In this document: positions 1-10,371 of the stretch, one piece after another | How positions within the stretch are numbered: the stretch's first letter is position 1 | Layout of the letters: each line of letters starts with the position of its first letter | DNA from: Paenibacillus polymyxa M1 | Lineage (GTDB): Bacteria; Bacillota; Bacilli; Paenibacillales; Paenibacillaceae | Assembly: GCF_000237325.1 (NCBI RefSeq) | Contig: NC_017542.1 | Coordinates: 4,002,501-4,066,500 of the forward strand | DNA length: 64,000 bases | Reading direction: 5' to 3' | Notes under the pieces: generated by a model | Told to the model about the DNA's origin: nothing | The model's database searches: none | Seen by the model: the letters and a program-made list of their open reading frames with translations, nothing else | Position numbers and translations under genes: made by a program

Positions 1-49
1 AAAATAAAAATCGTCGATTGAGTATTGGTATCCCTTATCTGATATAACG

Positions 50-86
50 GCAGGCAAATTATTGGCTGTTATAAGCCTGTTTTTTT
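50..86 (+). terminator. Rho-independent terminator
   Basis: A GCAGGC/GCCTGT stem is followed by seven T on the plus strand. It would end a plus-strand transcript entering from the left of the window. The comEC gene ends just to its right on the other strand, so the two units are convergent. Confidence 0.6.
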
Positions 87-98
87 GTATAATCAAAA

Positions 99-2843
99 TC
101 ATTTTGTATCTATTTGTTCACGTTTGCGTTGATACCGCACACTCAGCTTCCCTTGCTGCGCACGAATCTGTACCTCTCCCATTGTGTCTGTTCGATATAT
201 GGCAGAACCAACTTCCGCCAAACGTTCCAATACCGCTTTATTCGGATGTCCATATGTGTTGCTTGCACCAACTGAAATGACGGATACTTTCGGCTGCCAG
301 TAGGACAACCACTCTTCCGAGGTGGAATACTTACTTCCGTGATGTGCCACTTTCATAACGTCGACAGCTTTCCTTGCATCTCCTATTCCCTCCTGAGCTT
401 TCACACGAGATGGAGAACGGGTTAATTCAGAAAGCAACAGCGACTCTGCAGCATCATCCATATCTCCTGTGAATAAAAACGAGGCCCCCTCCATCTCTAA
501 AATCATGGCAACAGAATAATGATTCTGTTCCTTCATCACAGGCAACTGCTCAGATTCGTTCTCCTCCAGCTTAAACGGATAGAGAAAGCGAATTTTCGTA
601 TCCCGGTCCGGTCCCCACTCCATGCTATGATGTGCACCGTACAGCTTGATCTGCTTGTCCAAAGCCGTGTTTAACAACTTCCGGAATGGGGCTTTGTCTG
701 TTAGGGTACCGTTAAAAAATAAGGTGGATACGGGAATTTGGTCAAATACAGCCTGTAGACCTCCGGCATGATCATGATCTCCATGCGTCAAAATGACAGC
801 GTCCAGCCGGTGCACCCCACGTTGCTTTAGCAAGGGCACAATCGTATCCGCGCCTACCTCGTAGGGATCTGTACGCTTGCGCCAAGCGTTTTTTCCTGTT
901 GCAAAGTCCATTGTACCCCCGCCATCCACCAAAATATGTTTCCCTCCCGGCGTTGTAATTAAAATGCTATCACCTTGGCCCACATCCAGATACTGAACAA
1001 CTCCCGTGTTTCTTTCACTAGGAGATTGGTACCCTATACATAGTATGCCAAGCCAGGCAATACCACTTAAAGCCAGTGCCACATGACGATATCCATTCCA
1101 CTGTCGACGCGCAAATTTCCCTGCACCCTCGGGTTCATGAGCCGTTTGCAAAATAGCAGCCCACTCAGCAGCAGCCTCTAATCCTGTATACATAGGTGAT
1201 GTTATGGTAGTAGAATTCACAACGGAAATGTCGCCCGTTTTCCTTCGGGATGTCAACCACGTTTTGAGCCAGTACAAAACACTGTACAAAGCTGCATAAT
1301 ACGCCAGAACCCACAGAATAGAAGAAGACGGCCAAATACTCACATAAGCATCATCTACATTCAGCCATTTCACAAGCCAAAAGGTCAGATCGTTCAATTG
1401 CTCTGCCGGCCACGCAAGGATACGAGCACCATCCCCCCATAAAAAGGCCATTCCCATGGCTACCGTACCCAGTGGAAGCACGATATATGTAATTAGGGGG
1501 ACAAGTACAAAATTAGCCGCAAATGATAATAACGAAAATTGATTAAAGTAGAATACCGTCATTGGAAACGAAACAAGCTGTGCCGTGACTGTAATCGCAA
1601 CTTCACCACCGATCAGGAGGGGCCATTTGGCGAAAAACGGCTTCATAAGCGGCATATATATGAGCAACCCACCTGTTACCAAAAAGGACAGCTGAAAGCT
1701 GACGCTAAGCAGGTAGTATGGATTCCATAGCAGCATAAGCAACGCAGATATACTTAAAATATTAAGTCCGTCTTTGAGCAGCCCTCGTCGGGCTGCAAAC
1801 AAGCCAATCATCGCCATAATTCCCGCTCTTACAACAGAGGGAGAAGCACCTGTCAGCAGGACATAAGCCGGAATCAGTACCATCACAATCGTAAGAGAGG
1901 TTTCACGGCTAACTCGTAATAACTTGAGTAAATATAATAATGTGGCCGCATATACCGCCACATGCATACCTGATATCGCCAAAATATGCGTTAAACCAAG
2001 CTGCGTAAATTCATTATACGTTGCTGGGTCCAGCTCATCTGTAACCCCAAGTACCAGGCCTTTCATATATCCTGCCTGAAGAAGTGATGTAAAAGCAGAT
2101 TCCATTTTTTGACCTAGCTGCTCTCTAAGCTGATCATTCCATCTGAATAATATGTAGCGGTTCCACTGTGAAGCCTCCTGCCTCTGTAACGAGGCGGCTC
2201 CAGCCCCCTTGAAAAGCCAGTGAATTTCCTGCGTGTGCAGATATTTACTGTAATCAAAGCTACCAAAATTACCCGCTTTTGCTGGTGCCTTTAAGTTGCC
2301 ACGGAGCAGGATTGCATCCCCACGCTGCCATGCTGCCGCAAGTTGCTGTTCCTGCTTCGCAGCCAACTTGATATGAACAATGACCTGTTCAGAAATAGAT
2401 CCTCGATGTTCAACCTTATTGGATTGACTTGCAAAGTGATGGATTGAAGTAACTCTCATCTCAAACTGCGCACGATCCCCATCAATCTCAACTTCTGAAG
2501 CAATAAACCCTGCTGCTTGAACAGGCATGTCTTCTATGACAGAAGACGATACATGAAGAGCACCAGGAATACTGCTTACATTATGCATATCATGCCAAAA
2601 CCAATGAAATCCACCACTACTTAATACAATCCATAGCAATACCATATGTCGGATGGGAATTTTCATCAGTAAAGCTATAAGTGGGGAAATCAGGGTAACT
2701 CCCGCCCACAGTAATAAAAGTATCCGTTCCGAATACAGACACGCTCCTGCACTTCCTATAATCCAACAAACAGTGAGACTTAATATAGGCCTAGTAAACA
2801 CAAGTTGGGCTTGAATACAATCACCTTCCATTCGCAAAAACAT
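99..2843 (-). CDS. comEC: ComEC/Rec2 competence DNA channel
   Basis: Polytopic membrane protein (914 aa) predicted to form the channel that moves single-stranded transforming DNA across the cytoplasmic membrane. The N-terminal part carries hydrophobic segments and a DUF4131-like region (about residues 20-200), the middle is the multi-spanning Competence domain (about 240-530), and the C-terminus is a metallo-beta-lactamase fold (about 630-890) with DVGQGDS, THGDHDHAGG (about 686-695) and VAHHGS (about 832). This N-OB/membrane/MBL layout and length are typical of Firmicute ComEC. It lies downstream of comEA and comEB as in Bacillus, but a strong terminator separates it from comEB, so it may need its own promoter or read-through. 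The ribosome binding site at this start is weak (AGAAAG). Confidence 0.95.
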   Translation of the reverse strand: MFLRMEGDCIQAQLVFTRPILSLTVCWIIGSAGACLYSERILLLLWAGVTLISPLIALLMKIPIRHMVLLWIVLSSGGFHWFWHDMHNVSSIPGALHVSSSVIEDMPVQAAGFIASEVEIDGDRAQFEMRVTSIHHFASQSNKVEHRGSISEQVIVHIKLAAKQEQQLAAAWQRGDAILLRGNLKAPAKAGNFGSFDYSKYLHTQEIHWLFKGAGAASLQRQEASQWNRYILFRWNDQLREQLGQKMESAFTSLLQAGYMKGLVLGVTDELDPATYNEFTQLGLTHILAISGMHVAVYAATLLYLLKLLRVSRETSLTIVMVLIPAYVLLTGASPSVVRAGIMAMIGLFAARRGLLKDGLNILSISALLMLLWNPYYLLSVSFQLSFLVTGGLLIYMPLMKPFFAKWPLLIGGEVAITVTAQLVSFPMTVFYFNQFSLLSFAANFVLVPLITYIVLPLGTVAMGMAFLWGDGARILAWPAEQLNDLTFWLVKWLNVDDAYVSIWPSSSILWVLAYYAALYSVLYWLKTWLTSRRKTGDISVVNSTTITSPMYTGLEAAAEWAAILQTAHEPEGAGKFARRQWNGYRHVALALSGIAWLGILCIGYQSPSERNTGVVQYLDVGQGDSILITTPGGKHILVDGGGTMDFATGKNAWRKRTDPYEVGADTIVPLLKQRGVHRLDAVILTHGDHDHAGGLQAVFDQIPVSTLFFNGTLTDKAPFRKLLNTALDKQIKLYGAHHSMEWGPDRDTKIRFLYPFKLEENESEQLPVMKEQNHYSVAMILEMEGASFLFTGDMDDAAESLLLSELTRSPSRVKAQEGIGDARKAVDVMKVAHHGSKYSTSEEWLSYWQPKVSVISVGASNTYGHPNKAVLERLAEVGSAIYRTDTMGEVQIRAQQGKLSVRYQRKREQIDTK

Positions 2844-2867
2844 TGCTTTCTGTCCAACTCACAAAAC

Positions 2868-2909
2868 AAAAAAAGAACCCCTGACAAAATAGCATTGTCA
2901 GAGGTTCTT
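2868..2909 (-). terminator. Terminator after comEB
   Basis: On the minus strand, AAGAACCTCTGACA pairs with TGTCAGGGGTTCTT and is followed by a T run. It lies between comEB and comEC. Confidence 0.85.
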
Positions 2910-2922
2910 CCTCGTTTATTGA

Positions 2923-3441
2923 TTAATCTTTAACATCCATCAGCGTTTCCTGTGGTGGATGATATGTCTCCAGCATACGAAAGGCGATTCCCTTTTCCTC
3001 CATCATAGCACGAACCTTGTCGGCATCTTTTGGATAAGGTCGGTGATATACAATCTCCACAATACCGCTGTTCGCCAACATATTGGCACATGTCCAGCAC
3101 GGCTGGTCGGTGACATATACGGAGGAGCCTTCACGGTCAATCCGGTCAGTAAACAGCAACAGGTTCTGCTCCGCATGAATAGTGCGAATACAACGCTGCT
3201 TCTTAACCATTTCCTCCCGTCCATCACGGTGAACGACCTCATATTCCTCCGAGATCATACAGCCTGCCTCAGAACAGTCAGGCACCCCGGATGGTGCGCC
3301 ATTATAGGCCGTCCCCAATAGCTTCTTACCTTGTACAAGTACGGCTCCAACATGACGCCGCGCGCAGCGCGAACGGGTGGATACCATATAAGCGATATCC
3401 ATGAAGTAGGTGTCCCAGTCCTTGCGTACATCTGCACTCAT
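2923..3441 (-). CDS. comEB: dCMP/cytidine deaminase family protein ComEB
   Basis: Zinc-dependent deaminase of the dCMP deaminase family, which makes dUMP from dCMP for thymidylate synthesis. In Bacillus the gene sits in the comE operon, although competence does not strictly need it. The 172-aa reading frame has the catalytic HAEQN (His-Ala-Glu) and the zinc-binding PCWTCANML (Pro-Cys-x2-Cys). An extra cysteine-rich stretch (SEAGCMISEE) is typical of dCMP deaminases that bind a second zinc. The start at 3441 is preferred over the ATG two codons upstream because GGGAG lies about 8 nt before it. Confidence 0.93.
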   Translation of the reverse strand: MSADVRKDWDTYFMDIAYMVSTRSRCARRHVGAVLVQGKKLLGTAYNGAPSGVPDCSEAGCMISEEYEVVHRDGREEMVKKQRCIRTIHAEQNLLLFTDRIDREGSSVYVTDQPCWTCANMLANSGIVEIVYHRPYPKDADKVRAMMEEKGIAFRMLETYHPPQETLMDVKD

Positions 3442-3526
3442 TTCCATCTCTCCCGTATAAACAAGTTAAACGTAAAACATATCCGTTAAAGCCACTCTCA
3501 AAGCCTATACCGTAAACTTAAATAAG

Positions 3527-4174
3527 TTATAAGCTGACATACGGCTTCATTTTCGCTAACATTTTAGCTCCGATTCCTTTTACACGATCCAAATCGTTCA
3601 CACGTTTGAACAGCCCGTGCTGATTACGATAGTTCAAAATAGCCTCGGCCTTTTTAGCCCCAACCCCCGGAAGTTCCATTAACTCGGCAGCAGTCGCTGT
3701 GTTAATGTTTACCTTTTTTTCACCGGAAACGGATGGAATAACCGAATCATTCACCGTATTTGTCCTACTCGTCGTTGCAGCATCCGAACTGGCAACAGCT
3801 GTGTCTGATCTCGAATCCGCAACATCTGACTGCTTTACGGTACTTGAATTCCCCACCATGGAGTTTTCACTCATAGCAGCAGATAGACCAGTAGAACTCT
3901 GCTTAGTATTATGCTTCACATTGTCAACAGCTTCGACATTCGCTCTGCGTTCAGTTTGGTCTGAAGCCTCTTTTACAGCATGCTTTCCTTGGGTATACTC
4001 ACTGCTTCGCTGCGACTCAATTGACTCCGACTCTATCGCCAAAGCATGCTCCACCTTATGGTTAAGCAAACTCCACTCTTCTTGTGGCTCAGAGCGCTGC
4101 CCTCCGGCAAACAAAATAAGTCCACTCCCGATTACAGCAAGCGTTATTGCCGTTCCTGTCCATACGCGTTTCAT
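3527..4174 (-). CDS. comEA: ComEA competence DNA receptor
   Basis: Membrane-anchored DNA receptor (215 aa) for transformation. An N-terminal transmembrane anchor (about residues 6-24) is followed by a long Ser/Thr/Asn/Gln-rich linker (about 30-150), then a tandem helix-hairpin-helix DNA-binding domain (about 152-215) containing VNINTATAAEL, LPGVGAKKAEAI and VKGIGAKMLAKM. The length matches Bacillus ComEA (about 205 aa), but the linker is low in complexity and I see no SLBB-like domain before the HhH. It is first in the minus-strand comEA-comEB-comEC set and divergent from comER. Confidence 0.93.
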   Translation of the reverse strand: MKRVWTGTAITLAVIGSGLILFAGGQRSEPQEEWSLLNHKVEHALAIESESIESQRSSEYTQGKHAVKEASDQTERRANVEAVDNVKHNTKQSSTGLSAAMSENSMVGNSSTVKQSDVADSRSDTAVASSDAATTSRTNTVNDSVIPSVSGEKKVNINTATAAELMELPGVGAKKAEAILNYRNQHGLFKRVNDLDRVKGIGAKMLAKMKPYVSL

Positions 4175-4461
4175 TTTTCGTATCGTCCCCTACTCCACAT
4201 GGATTTCGGAATTGAACCGACTGAAGACCAACGTCTCAATCTAACAGAGCAAATCTGTCCAATTTCCGTCAAACCGGAGGTTTATAAACACCTCCATACG
4301 GTCTCGCTGTGAGCATTTATACAAAGAGTGGTGCGGCCCCAAGCATGATCTAATGTGTTCAGACATAAAATTCGTCATGTCGGCCAAGACCAAGTGCATA
4401 CACTAAGAAGAATGACAGCACAGCGTCTATACCGCAAAGTATGAAAGGAGGACGTTGAACA

Positions 4462-5307
4462 ATGAAAGTTGGATTTATCGGGACTGGCAGCATGGGAAGT
4501 CTGCTAATTGAATCTTTTATTCATTCGGACGCACTCAAACCGCAGCAAATATTAGCAAGCAACCGAACGTATTCCAAGGTAGCCGAGCTAGCCCGTCGTT
4601 ATCCAGGTTTGCATGCAGCTCAAAGCAACCGTGAGACGGCAGCGGAAAGCGATATTCTATTTATCTGCGTGAAGCCGCTGGAATCAAAAACCGTAACGGA
4701 TGAAATACGCAACGTCATTACAGAAGAGCAGATCGTCGTTTCTATCACAAGTCCAGTACAGATCCGTATTTTGGAGCATGCACTGAAAGCCAAAGTGTCC
4801 AAAATTATTCCGAGTATCACTCACCAGATTGGAAGCGGAGTCTCACTATGCATCCATGGAAACCGGATTACAGAGGAGGATCGCTCCCTTCTGGAAGAGC
4901 TTATGTCCCACATCAGCAGGCCAATTCGGGTTAAAGAGTCTCATACACGGATCACATCGGATTTTTCGAGTTGCGGCCCTGCTTTCTTGGCCTTTTTTAT
5001 GGACCAGTGGATTCAAGCCGCAGTTCAAGCTACGGGTATAGACCGTATGGAACTATGTGCATTGGCCGGTGAAATGATCATCGGTACTGGAAAGCTGCTT
5101 ACGGAAGGCGGGATGACACCAGCCGAGTTACAAGCAAGAGTAGCGGTTCCCGGAGGGATCACCGCCGAAGCTCTCGCATTGTTGGACATCAGCCTGCATA
5201 GTGTCTTCCCTGAGCTAATACGAGCCACGCACAACAAGTATGAAGAGGACATGCAAAAGATAGATGTCTCCTTCGGCCTAAAGCCGATTAACCGGCAACA
5301 ATATTAA
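4462..5307 (+). CDS. comER: ComER, pyrroline-5-carboxylate reductase-like protein
   Basis: A 281-aa NAD(P)-binding protein of the ProC family, named ComER in Bacillus because it is divergent from comEA, exactly as here. The Rossmann motif [10 protein letters not shown] is at residues 4-13, and the dimerisation domain follows after about residue 160. Its natural substrate is not established; a proline-biosynthesis role is possible, and links to sporulation and biofilm have been reported in Bacillus. The RBS is AAAGGAGG. Its last 20 bp overlap the 3' end of leuS tail to tail, so the two convergent messages share antisense ends. Confidence 0.9.
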   Translation: MKVGFIGTGSMGSLLIESFIHSDALKPQQILASNRTYSKVAELARRYPGLHAAQSNRETAAESDILFICVKPLESKTVTDEIRNVITEEQIVVSITSPVQIRILEHALKAKVSKIIPSITHQIGSGVSLCIHGNRITEEDRSLLEELMSHISRPIRVKESHTRITSDFSSCGPAFLAFFMDQWIQAAVQATGIDRMELCALAGEMIIGTGKLLTEGGMTPAELQARVAVPGGITAEALALLDISLHSVFPELIRATHNKYEEDMQKIDVSFGLKPINRQQY

Positions 5308-7726
5308 CCAGCTTACCAGGAACAGCAATTACCTTGCGAACCGTTTTACCAGCCAGTGCTTCCTGAACGCTGTCCAGCGACAAAGCAAAGGCTTCCATCG
5401 CTTTGGCATCAAGATCTTTGGCAATCGTTGCACGCTGTACAATTTTACCATTCATCTGGATGACAATTTCCACTTCAGCGTCTACCGTCCATGCTTCATC
5501 ATAGGCAGGCCAAGCCGCGTACGTAATGCTCTCGTTGTGTCCCAGCAGCTGCCACAGTTCCTCGGCCAGATGCGGTGCAAGCGGAGACAGCATTTGCACG
5601 AAGTTTTCCATCGCTGCACGCGGCAGAAGGTCTGCTTTGTATGCATCATTGGTGAAGATCATCAGCTGGCTGATTGCTGTATTGAAACGCAATGCGTCCA
5701 GGTCCTCGGTTACCTTTTTCAGTGTTTTATGCCAGGTGCGTTTGAACTCATCACTACCGCCGTCATTTTTAATTTTTTCGTTCAGGCTACCATCCTCGGA
5801 AACAAACAGGCGCCATACGCGGGACAGAAAACGATGCGCTCCCTCAACCCCATTCTCATTCCATGGCTTGGTCGCTTCCAGCGGCCCCATAAACATCTCA
5901 TAAATACGCAGCGTATCGGCGCCAAACGTATTTACAATATCGTCAGGATTGATGACATTACCGCGTGATTTACTCATTTTTTCATTGTTGTTGCCCAAAA
6001 TCATACCCTGGTTGACCAGCTTATAGAAAGGCTCTTTAGTTTCCACTACGCCGATATCATACAGTACTTTGTGCCAGAAACGGGCATACAGCAAGTGAAG
6101 AACCGCATGTTCCGCTCCGCCAATATACAGATCAACAGGCATCCATTCGCGCTGTTTCTCTTTGGATACAAGCTCTTTATCATTTTTCGGATCAATAAAG
6201 CGCAGGTAGTACCAGCAGCTTCCTGCCCATTGCGGCATCGTATTTGTCTCACGACGTGCTTTCATACCTGTCTCAGGATCAACGATTTCTACCCAATCTG
6301 TCGCATTCGCCAGCGGGGATTCACCTGTACCTGAAGGCTTGATATTGTCCATCTCTGGCAGTACGAGCGGCAGTTGATCCTCAGGAACCGTTTTGATCGT
6401 TCCATCTTCTAGATGAATTACTGGAATCGGCTCGCCCCAATAGCGTTGGCGGCTGAACAGCCAGTCACGCAGACGATAGGTAACTTTGCCCTGTCCTTTA
6501 CCCTCAGCTTCGAGCCATTCGATCATTTTCGGAATAGCTTCCTCATTGGTGAGTCCATTCAGCAAGCCTGAATTGACATGCGGGCCATCCTCGGTGTATG
6601 GCTCTTTGTCCACGTCTCCACCTTGAACGACCTCAGTAATTTTCAATCCGAACTTCTTAGCAAATTCCCAGTCACGTGTATCATGACCCGGTACTGCCAT
6701 AATTGCACCTGTTCCGTAGCCTGCTAGTACATAGTCAGCAATCCAGATTGGCAGCTTTTCGCCGTTCACCGGATTCACTGCATAAGCTCCTGTGAATACG
6801 CCTGTTTTGTCTTTGGCCAGATCCGTGCGCTCCAAGTCGCTTTTCCGAGCAGCTTGTTCACGATACTGTTGTACAGCGTCCTTTTGCTCAGGTGTAGTAA
6901 TCATATCCACCAATTCCTGCTCAGGGGCCAGCACACAGTAGCTTGCGCCGAACAGCGTATCTGGACGGGTTGTAAATACTGTGAGTTGCTCGTCATAGCC
7001 TTCAATTGGGAAATGAACCTCTGCACCGGTAGACTTACCAATCCAGTTCCGCTGCATATCCTTAATACTCTCGGACCAGTCCAGCTCCTCCAAATCATCC
7101 AGCAAACGATCCGCGTATTCCGTAATTTTCAGCATCCATTGACGCATTGGTTTGCGGATAACCGGATGACCGCCACGCTCGCTCTTACCGTCAATTACTT
7201 CTTCATTCGCCAGGACTGTTCCCAGTGCTGGACACCAGTTAACAGGCACTTCAGCTACATAAGCGAGACCGCGCTTATACAGCTGGATGAAGATCCACTG
7301 TGTCCATTTGTAATAATCAGGATCAGTTGTGCTGATTTCACGGTCCCAGTCATATGAAAAGCCAAGTGATTTGATTTGACGGCGGAAGTTGTTTACGTTC
7401 TTTACCGTAATTTCGCGTGGGTGCTCACCTGTATCCAAAGCATGCTGCTCGGCAGGCAGACCAAAGGCGTCCCAACCCATCGGATGCAGTACGTTGTAGC
7501 CACGCATTCTTTTATAACGTGAAACAATATCTGTAGCTGTGTATCCCTCCGGATGGCCTACATGCAGACCAGCTCCAGACGGGTACGGAAACATATCCAA
7601 AGCATAAAACTTCGGTTTGCCCGGCTCTTCCCCAGTGCGGAACGTCTTGTTCTCATCCCAATATTTTTGCCATTTTGGTTCAATACTTTGCGGTTGATAG
7701 CCGTGCTTCGGCTGTGTGTCTGTCAT
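5288..7726 (-). CDS. leuS: Leucyl-tRNA synthetase
   Basis: Class I aminoacyl-tRNA synthetase (812 aa) charging tRNA-Leu. The HIGH-like motif HVGHP lies near residue 52 within [13 protein letters not shown], the KMSKS motif is intact (KMSKSRGNV), and the CP1 editing insert ([22 protein letters not shown]) is present, so post-transfer editing should work. The start is the ATG at 7726, 5 nt after AGGAGGAAAA; an in-frame upstream extension would run into the T-box terminator and is rejected. Expression is controlled by the T-box leader directly upstream. Confidence 0.97.
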   Translation of the reverse strand: MTDTQPKHGYQPQSIEPKWQKYWDENKTFRTGEEPGKPKFYALDMFPYPSGAGLHVGHPEGYTATDIVSRYKRMRGYNVLHPMGWDAFGLPAEQHALDTGEHPREITVKNVNNFRRQIKSLGFSYDWDREISTTDPDYYKWTQWIFIQLYKRGLAYVAEVPVNWCPALGTVLANEEVIDGKSERGGHPVIRKPMRQWMLKITEYADRLLDDLEELDWSESIKDMQRNWIGKSTGAEVHFPIEGYDEQLTVFTTRPDTLFGASYCVLAPEQELVDMITTPEQKDAVQQYREQAARKSDLERTDLAKDKTGVFTGAYAVNPVNGEKLPIWIADYVLAGYGTGAIMAVPGHDTRDWEFAKKFGLKITEVVQGGDVDKEPYTEDGPHVNSGLLNGLTNEEAIPKMIEWLEAEGKGQGKVTYRLRDWLFSRQRYWGEPIPVIHLEDGTIKTVPEDQLPLVLPEMDNIKPSGTGESPLANATDWVEIVDPETGMKARRETNTMPQWAGSCWYYLRFIDPKNDKELVSKEKQREWMPVDLYIGGAEHAVLHLLYARFWHKVLYDIGVVETKEPFYKLVNQGMILGNNNEKMSKSRGNVINPDDIVNTFGADTLRIYEMFMGPLEATKPWNENGVEGAHRFLSRVWRLFVSEDGSLNEKIKNDGGSDEFKRTWHKTLKKVTEDLDALRFNTAISQLMIFTNDAYKADLLPRAAMENFVQMLSPLAPHLAEELWQLLGHNESITYAAWPAYDEAWTVDAEVEIVIQMNGKIVQRATIAKDLDAKAMEAFALSLDSVQEALAGKTVRKVIAVPGKLVNIVAG

Positions 7727-7754
7727 TGTCTTTTCCTCCTCAAACGGTATGCAA

Positions 7755-8058
7755 CAAAAAAACCTCTGCATCCCGTAGCGTGTCAGCGCTAGGGACGAGA
7801 GGTTATATTCCCGTGGTACCACCCTAGTTAGCAGAAAGCGTTCTTCGCATTCTACTCCCTTTGCACCTGATAACGGAGGTGATCCGATGCATGTTAATAA
7901 CAGAATGCTAACACCGATATAGTGCTTTCCTGCGTTGGACGCATATCTCCGAGGTGAGTTCGCTTTGCACTGTCAACCGGCTTGCACCACCCGCCGGCTC
8001 TCTACATGTCCAGTCAAAACTACTATTCCTCATCAGCGATTGTTTAACCGTTAATAAT
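7755..8058 (-). promoter_or_regulatory. T-box leader of leuS (Leu, CUC specifier)
   Basis: The minus-strand leader contains the T-box sequence AGGGTGGTACCACG (7825-7812), followed by a terminator whose arms ACCTCTCGTCCC and GGGATGCAGAGGT end in seven T. Upstream Stem I contains an AGTA box and GAACTCACC; the CTC at 7958-7956 is the likely specifier codon for leucine. Uncharged tRNA-Leu should stabilise the antiterminator and allow leuS transcription. Confidence 0.93.
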
Positions 8059-8064
8059 GGCACT

Positions 8065-8093
8065 ATTATATTGAAAACCGCGAAAAAAGTCAA
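8065..8093 (-). promoter_or_regulatory. Sigma-A promoter of leuS
   Basis: On the minus strand, TTGACT (8093-8088) and TATAAT (8070-8065) are separated by exactly 17 bp, placing the transcript start just upstream of T-box Stem I. Confidence 0.85.
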
Positions 8094-8224
8094 ATAAAGA
8101 CTACATTTGATACTAAACCCCATCTTCATACTAGTTGTCCATGACACATGAATACGAATGTTTTATAATAACTCCAAGTTGCAATAATTCAAGTTGAGAT
8201 GAGATAAGAAAGGTGAGCTGAGAC

Positions 8225-8614
8225 ATGGCACAGATTAAAATTTTCGGAATCAAAGAAAAGCTAAATCCGATCAAAAAGCAACTTTCAGAGGTAATTCACT
8301 CTGCCGTGGTGGATGCGTTCAACTATCCTCCAAACAAAAGGTTTCATCGTTTCTTCCCTATGAATCATGAAGACTTTATATACGCCGATGGTCGCTCCGA
8401 GGCGTACACCATTATTGAGATCAGTATCTTTGAAGGCAGAACGACAGAAGCTAAGAAGCAACTCATCAACCTGTTATTTCAAAGAATTAACGAACTTTTG
8501 GGGATTTCTCCACAGGATCTTGAGATTACTATATTTGAAACCCCGAAACAGAATTGGGGTATTCGGGGTGTACCAGGTGATGAACTTCAGCTGAACTATA
8601 AAGTGAATATATGA
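8225..8614 (+). CDS. Tautomerase-superfamily protein lacking Pro1
   Basis: A 129-aa protein resembling the Tautomerase_2 branch of the 4-oxalocrotonate tautomerase/MIF superfamily: two beta-alpha-beta halves, with SEVIHSAVVDAF in the first helix, the central RFHRFF segment, and ETPKQNWGIRGVPGDE near the C-terminus, which is characteristic of this branch. The catalytic N-terminal proline of the superfamily is missing: the protein starts Met-Ala-Gln. It may therefore lack classical Pro1 chemistry or do something else; the substrate is unknown. The RBS is AAGGTGAG. It is a single gene between the leuS leader and a bidirectional terminator. Confidence 0.75.
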   Translation: MAQIKIFGIKEKLNPIKKQLSEVIHSAVVDAFNYPPNKRFHRFFPMNHEDFIYADGRSEAYTIIEISIFEGRTTEAKKQLINLLFQRINELLGISPQDLEITIFETPKQNWGIRGVPGDELQLNYKVNI

Positions 8615-8617
8615 GTG

Positions 8618-8662
8618 CAAAAAGACGCCCTTCATGACTTCATGAAAAGCGTCTTCTTTTTC
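8618..8662. terminator. Bidirectional terminator
   Basis: AAAAAGACGC...TTCATGA pairs with TCATGAA...GCGTCTTCTTTTT. It has T runs on both strands and separates two convergent genes. Confidence 0.85.
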
Positions 8663-8685
8663 TATATTAGGCCAATGATTCCTGG

Positions 8686-9459
8686 CTATTTTACAGCGAC
8701 ATAAAAAAGTCTCGCCGCGTCATCTTCTGCTTCTACCCATTCAAAATCTGCATATACCTTCACATCACGAAAACCCGCTTTGGACAATTCTGCCTTCATC
8801 CAGTCTGGATCATAAGCACGCTGTACATGAATTTCCTCAAAACGCTGGTACAGATCGCGTCCTTCATGTTCTGCTCTCGCAAAGATACTGAGATGATGCT
8901 CAATTTCACAACGTGGAGTGTCCAATGCGCATGTCCAGATATACGAGATAGAGCGTTCATCCAGTACGAATGGTTGTTCTTCATCATAACGCAAAAAAGT
9001 CTGGGGGTGATGTACATCAAACAGAAAGGTTCCACCAGGCTTCAGACCAGTATACGTTCTGCGGAAAGTAGAAATGATATCTTCTTCCTCAAGTAAATAA
9101 TTCAGGCAATCGCAAAAAGAAATGACAGAATCCACGGGCTCCGGTAAAATCCATTCTCGCATATCCTGCTGTATCCAGCGAACGCTTCCCTCACGAAACA
9201 ATCGCTGTCCTTGAGGAGTGGTTTCCATTTTGCGACGGGCTACTGCCAGCATGTCAGAGGATAAATCGATGCCAGCCACCTCGAAGCCCGAGTTAACCAG
9301 TGGAATCGTAATTGAGCCCGTTCCGCAGCCCAGCTCTGCCACTGTATGTGGCATACCGTATCGATCCCAAGCCTGCCGTGCAAAGCGCAACCAGTCCGGG
9401 TACGGCATGTCCTGCATTAGCTCATCATACACATAGGCAAACTTGCGGTAAGAAGCCAT
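8686..9459 (-). CDS. Class I SAM-dependent methyltransferase (YqeM-like)
   Basis: A 257-aa Rossmann-fold methyltransferase. Motif I is VAELGCGTGS (about residues 40-49), an acidic residue that should bind the SAM ribose is in VAGIDLSSDM, and later motifs read VISFCDCLNYL and GGTFLFDVHH. The closest family is Bacillus YqeM, which occupies the same slot after rsfS in the yqeG-yqeM cluster; the methyl acceptor is unknown. It starts 3 nt after cvfB, so it is translated from the same message, and it is the last gene of that operon. Confidence 0.88.
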   Translation of the reverse strand: MASYRKFAYVYDELMQDMPYPDWLRFARQAWDRYGMPHTVAELGCGTGSITIPLVNSGFEVAGIDLSSDMLAVARRKMETTPQGQRLFREGSVRWIQQDMREWILPEPVDSVISFCDCLNYLLEEEDIISTFRRTYTGLKPGGTFLFDVHHPQTFLRYDEEQPFVLDERSISYIWTCALDTPRCEIEHHLSIFARAEHEGRDLYQRFEEIHVQRAYDPDWMKAELSKAGFRDVKVYADFEWVEAEDDAARLFYVAVK

Positions 9460-9462
9460 CTT

Positions 9463-10371
9463 TTATTCCCCATTCCCGTCCTTCGGTTTAGGCATTGTCT
9501 CCACCAGGTAGGTCCAGTTTTCTTTTTGTGTAACCAGTCCTTCCTTCATCAGCTTGCCCATCGCACGCTTGAAGGCGGATTTACTGATACCAAACCGTTG
9601 TTTGATAATATCCGGCGGCGTTGCGTCAGAATATGGCATGCCGCCACCCGGACGTTCCTTCAGAAATGCAATTAACCGATCCGCATCCTCATCACGGCCT
9701 ACTTCCTTGCGTGGCGACATCGCCAGATTGACCCGACCATCTTCGCGAACAAGCGTGACCCGTACCTTAACCTCCTCGCCCAAGCGAAGCATGCGGTTAC
9801 GTTCCGAGGAATGAATCATCCCTATTGCACCAAATCCAAGCACACCCCCGTCCACCAGGACGAATGTGCCCATCTGAAGCGGCTTGTACACCGTCGCCTG
9901 CACCCATGTATTAAGCCACGAACTAGGAGCATGGAAGCACAATGGAGCCAGTTCCTGCTCCCCTGCCAGCTTAGCTCGCAGTCTGCCTTGTTTGTCATGC
10001 TCCATAATGGCATACACGTAGTCACCCACACGAGGATGCAGATCCCGGTTTTCTGGCAACTCACGAATCGGCAGCAAAAGTTGACGACCCAGTCCCATCT
10101 CCAGGAAACATCCCAAACGCGGATGGACATCGGCCACCTCGAGCTTTGCCATTTCTCCCAAAGACAAGAACGGTTTTTTCATAGTTGCAGCCAAACGGTC
10201 CTCTGTATCGTGGAAGATAAATACCTCCAGTCGTTCACCCACCTCGATTTCACGAGTCAGCTCCGTATAATGCAGCAGCACATCCTGCTCGCCGACGGTA
10301 AGGAAGTAGCCGAAAGGCGATACTTCACGATCCACCATAATGGTGACATAAGTACCAGCGATCAAACTCAT
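9463..10371 (-). CDS. cvfB: S1-like RNA-binding protein CvfB/YitL
   Basis: A 302-aa cytoplasmic protein with tandem S1/OB-type RNA-binding domains (about residues 1-60, 65-130 and 140-215) and a C-terminal winged-helix (about 225-290, with GISKSAFKRAMGKLMKEGL). This is the CvfB/YitL architecture; the Staphylococcus member affects virulence-factor expression and binds RNA. It overlaps rsfS by ATGA and so is translationally coupled. CvfB is not part of the classical Bacillus yqeG-yqeM cluster, so its insertion here is a lineage feature. Confidence 0.88.
   Translation of the reverse strand: MSLIAGTYVTIMVDREVSPFGYFLTVGEQDVLLHYTELTREIEVGERLEVFIFHDTEDRLAATMKKPFLSLGEMAKLEVADVHPRLGCFLEMGLGRQLLLPIRELPENRDLHPRVGDYVYAIMEHDKQGRLRAKLAGEQELAPLCFHAPSSWLNTWVQATVYKPLQMGTFVLVDGGVLGFGAIGMIHSSERNRMLRLGEEVKVRVTLVREDGRVNLAMSPRKEVGRDEDADRLIAFLKERPGGGMPYSDATPPDIIKQRFGISKSAFKRAMGKLMKEGLVTQKENWTYLVETMPKPKDGNGE

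Noticed and set aside
3699..4244. Long plus-strand frame of 181 codons
   Set aside because: It is antisense to comEA, follows that gene's low-complexity Ser/Thr linker, and has no ribosome site.
7908..8147. Minus-strand frame of 79 codons upstream of leuS
   Set aside because: It covers the leuS promoter and T-box Stem I; no site and no coding pattern.
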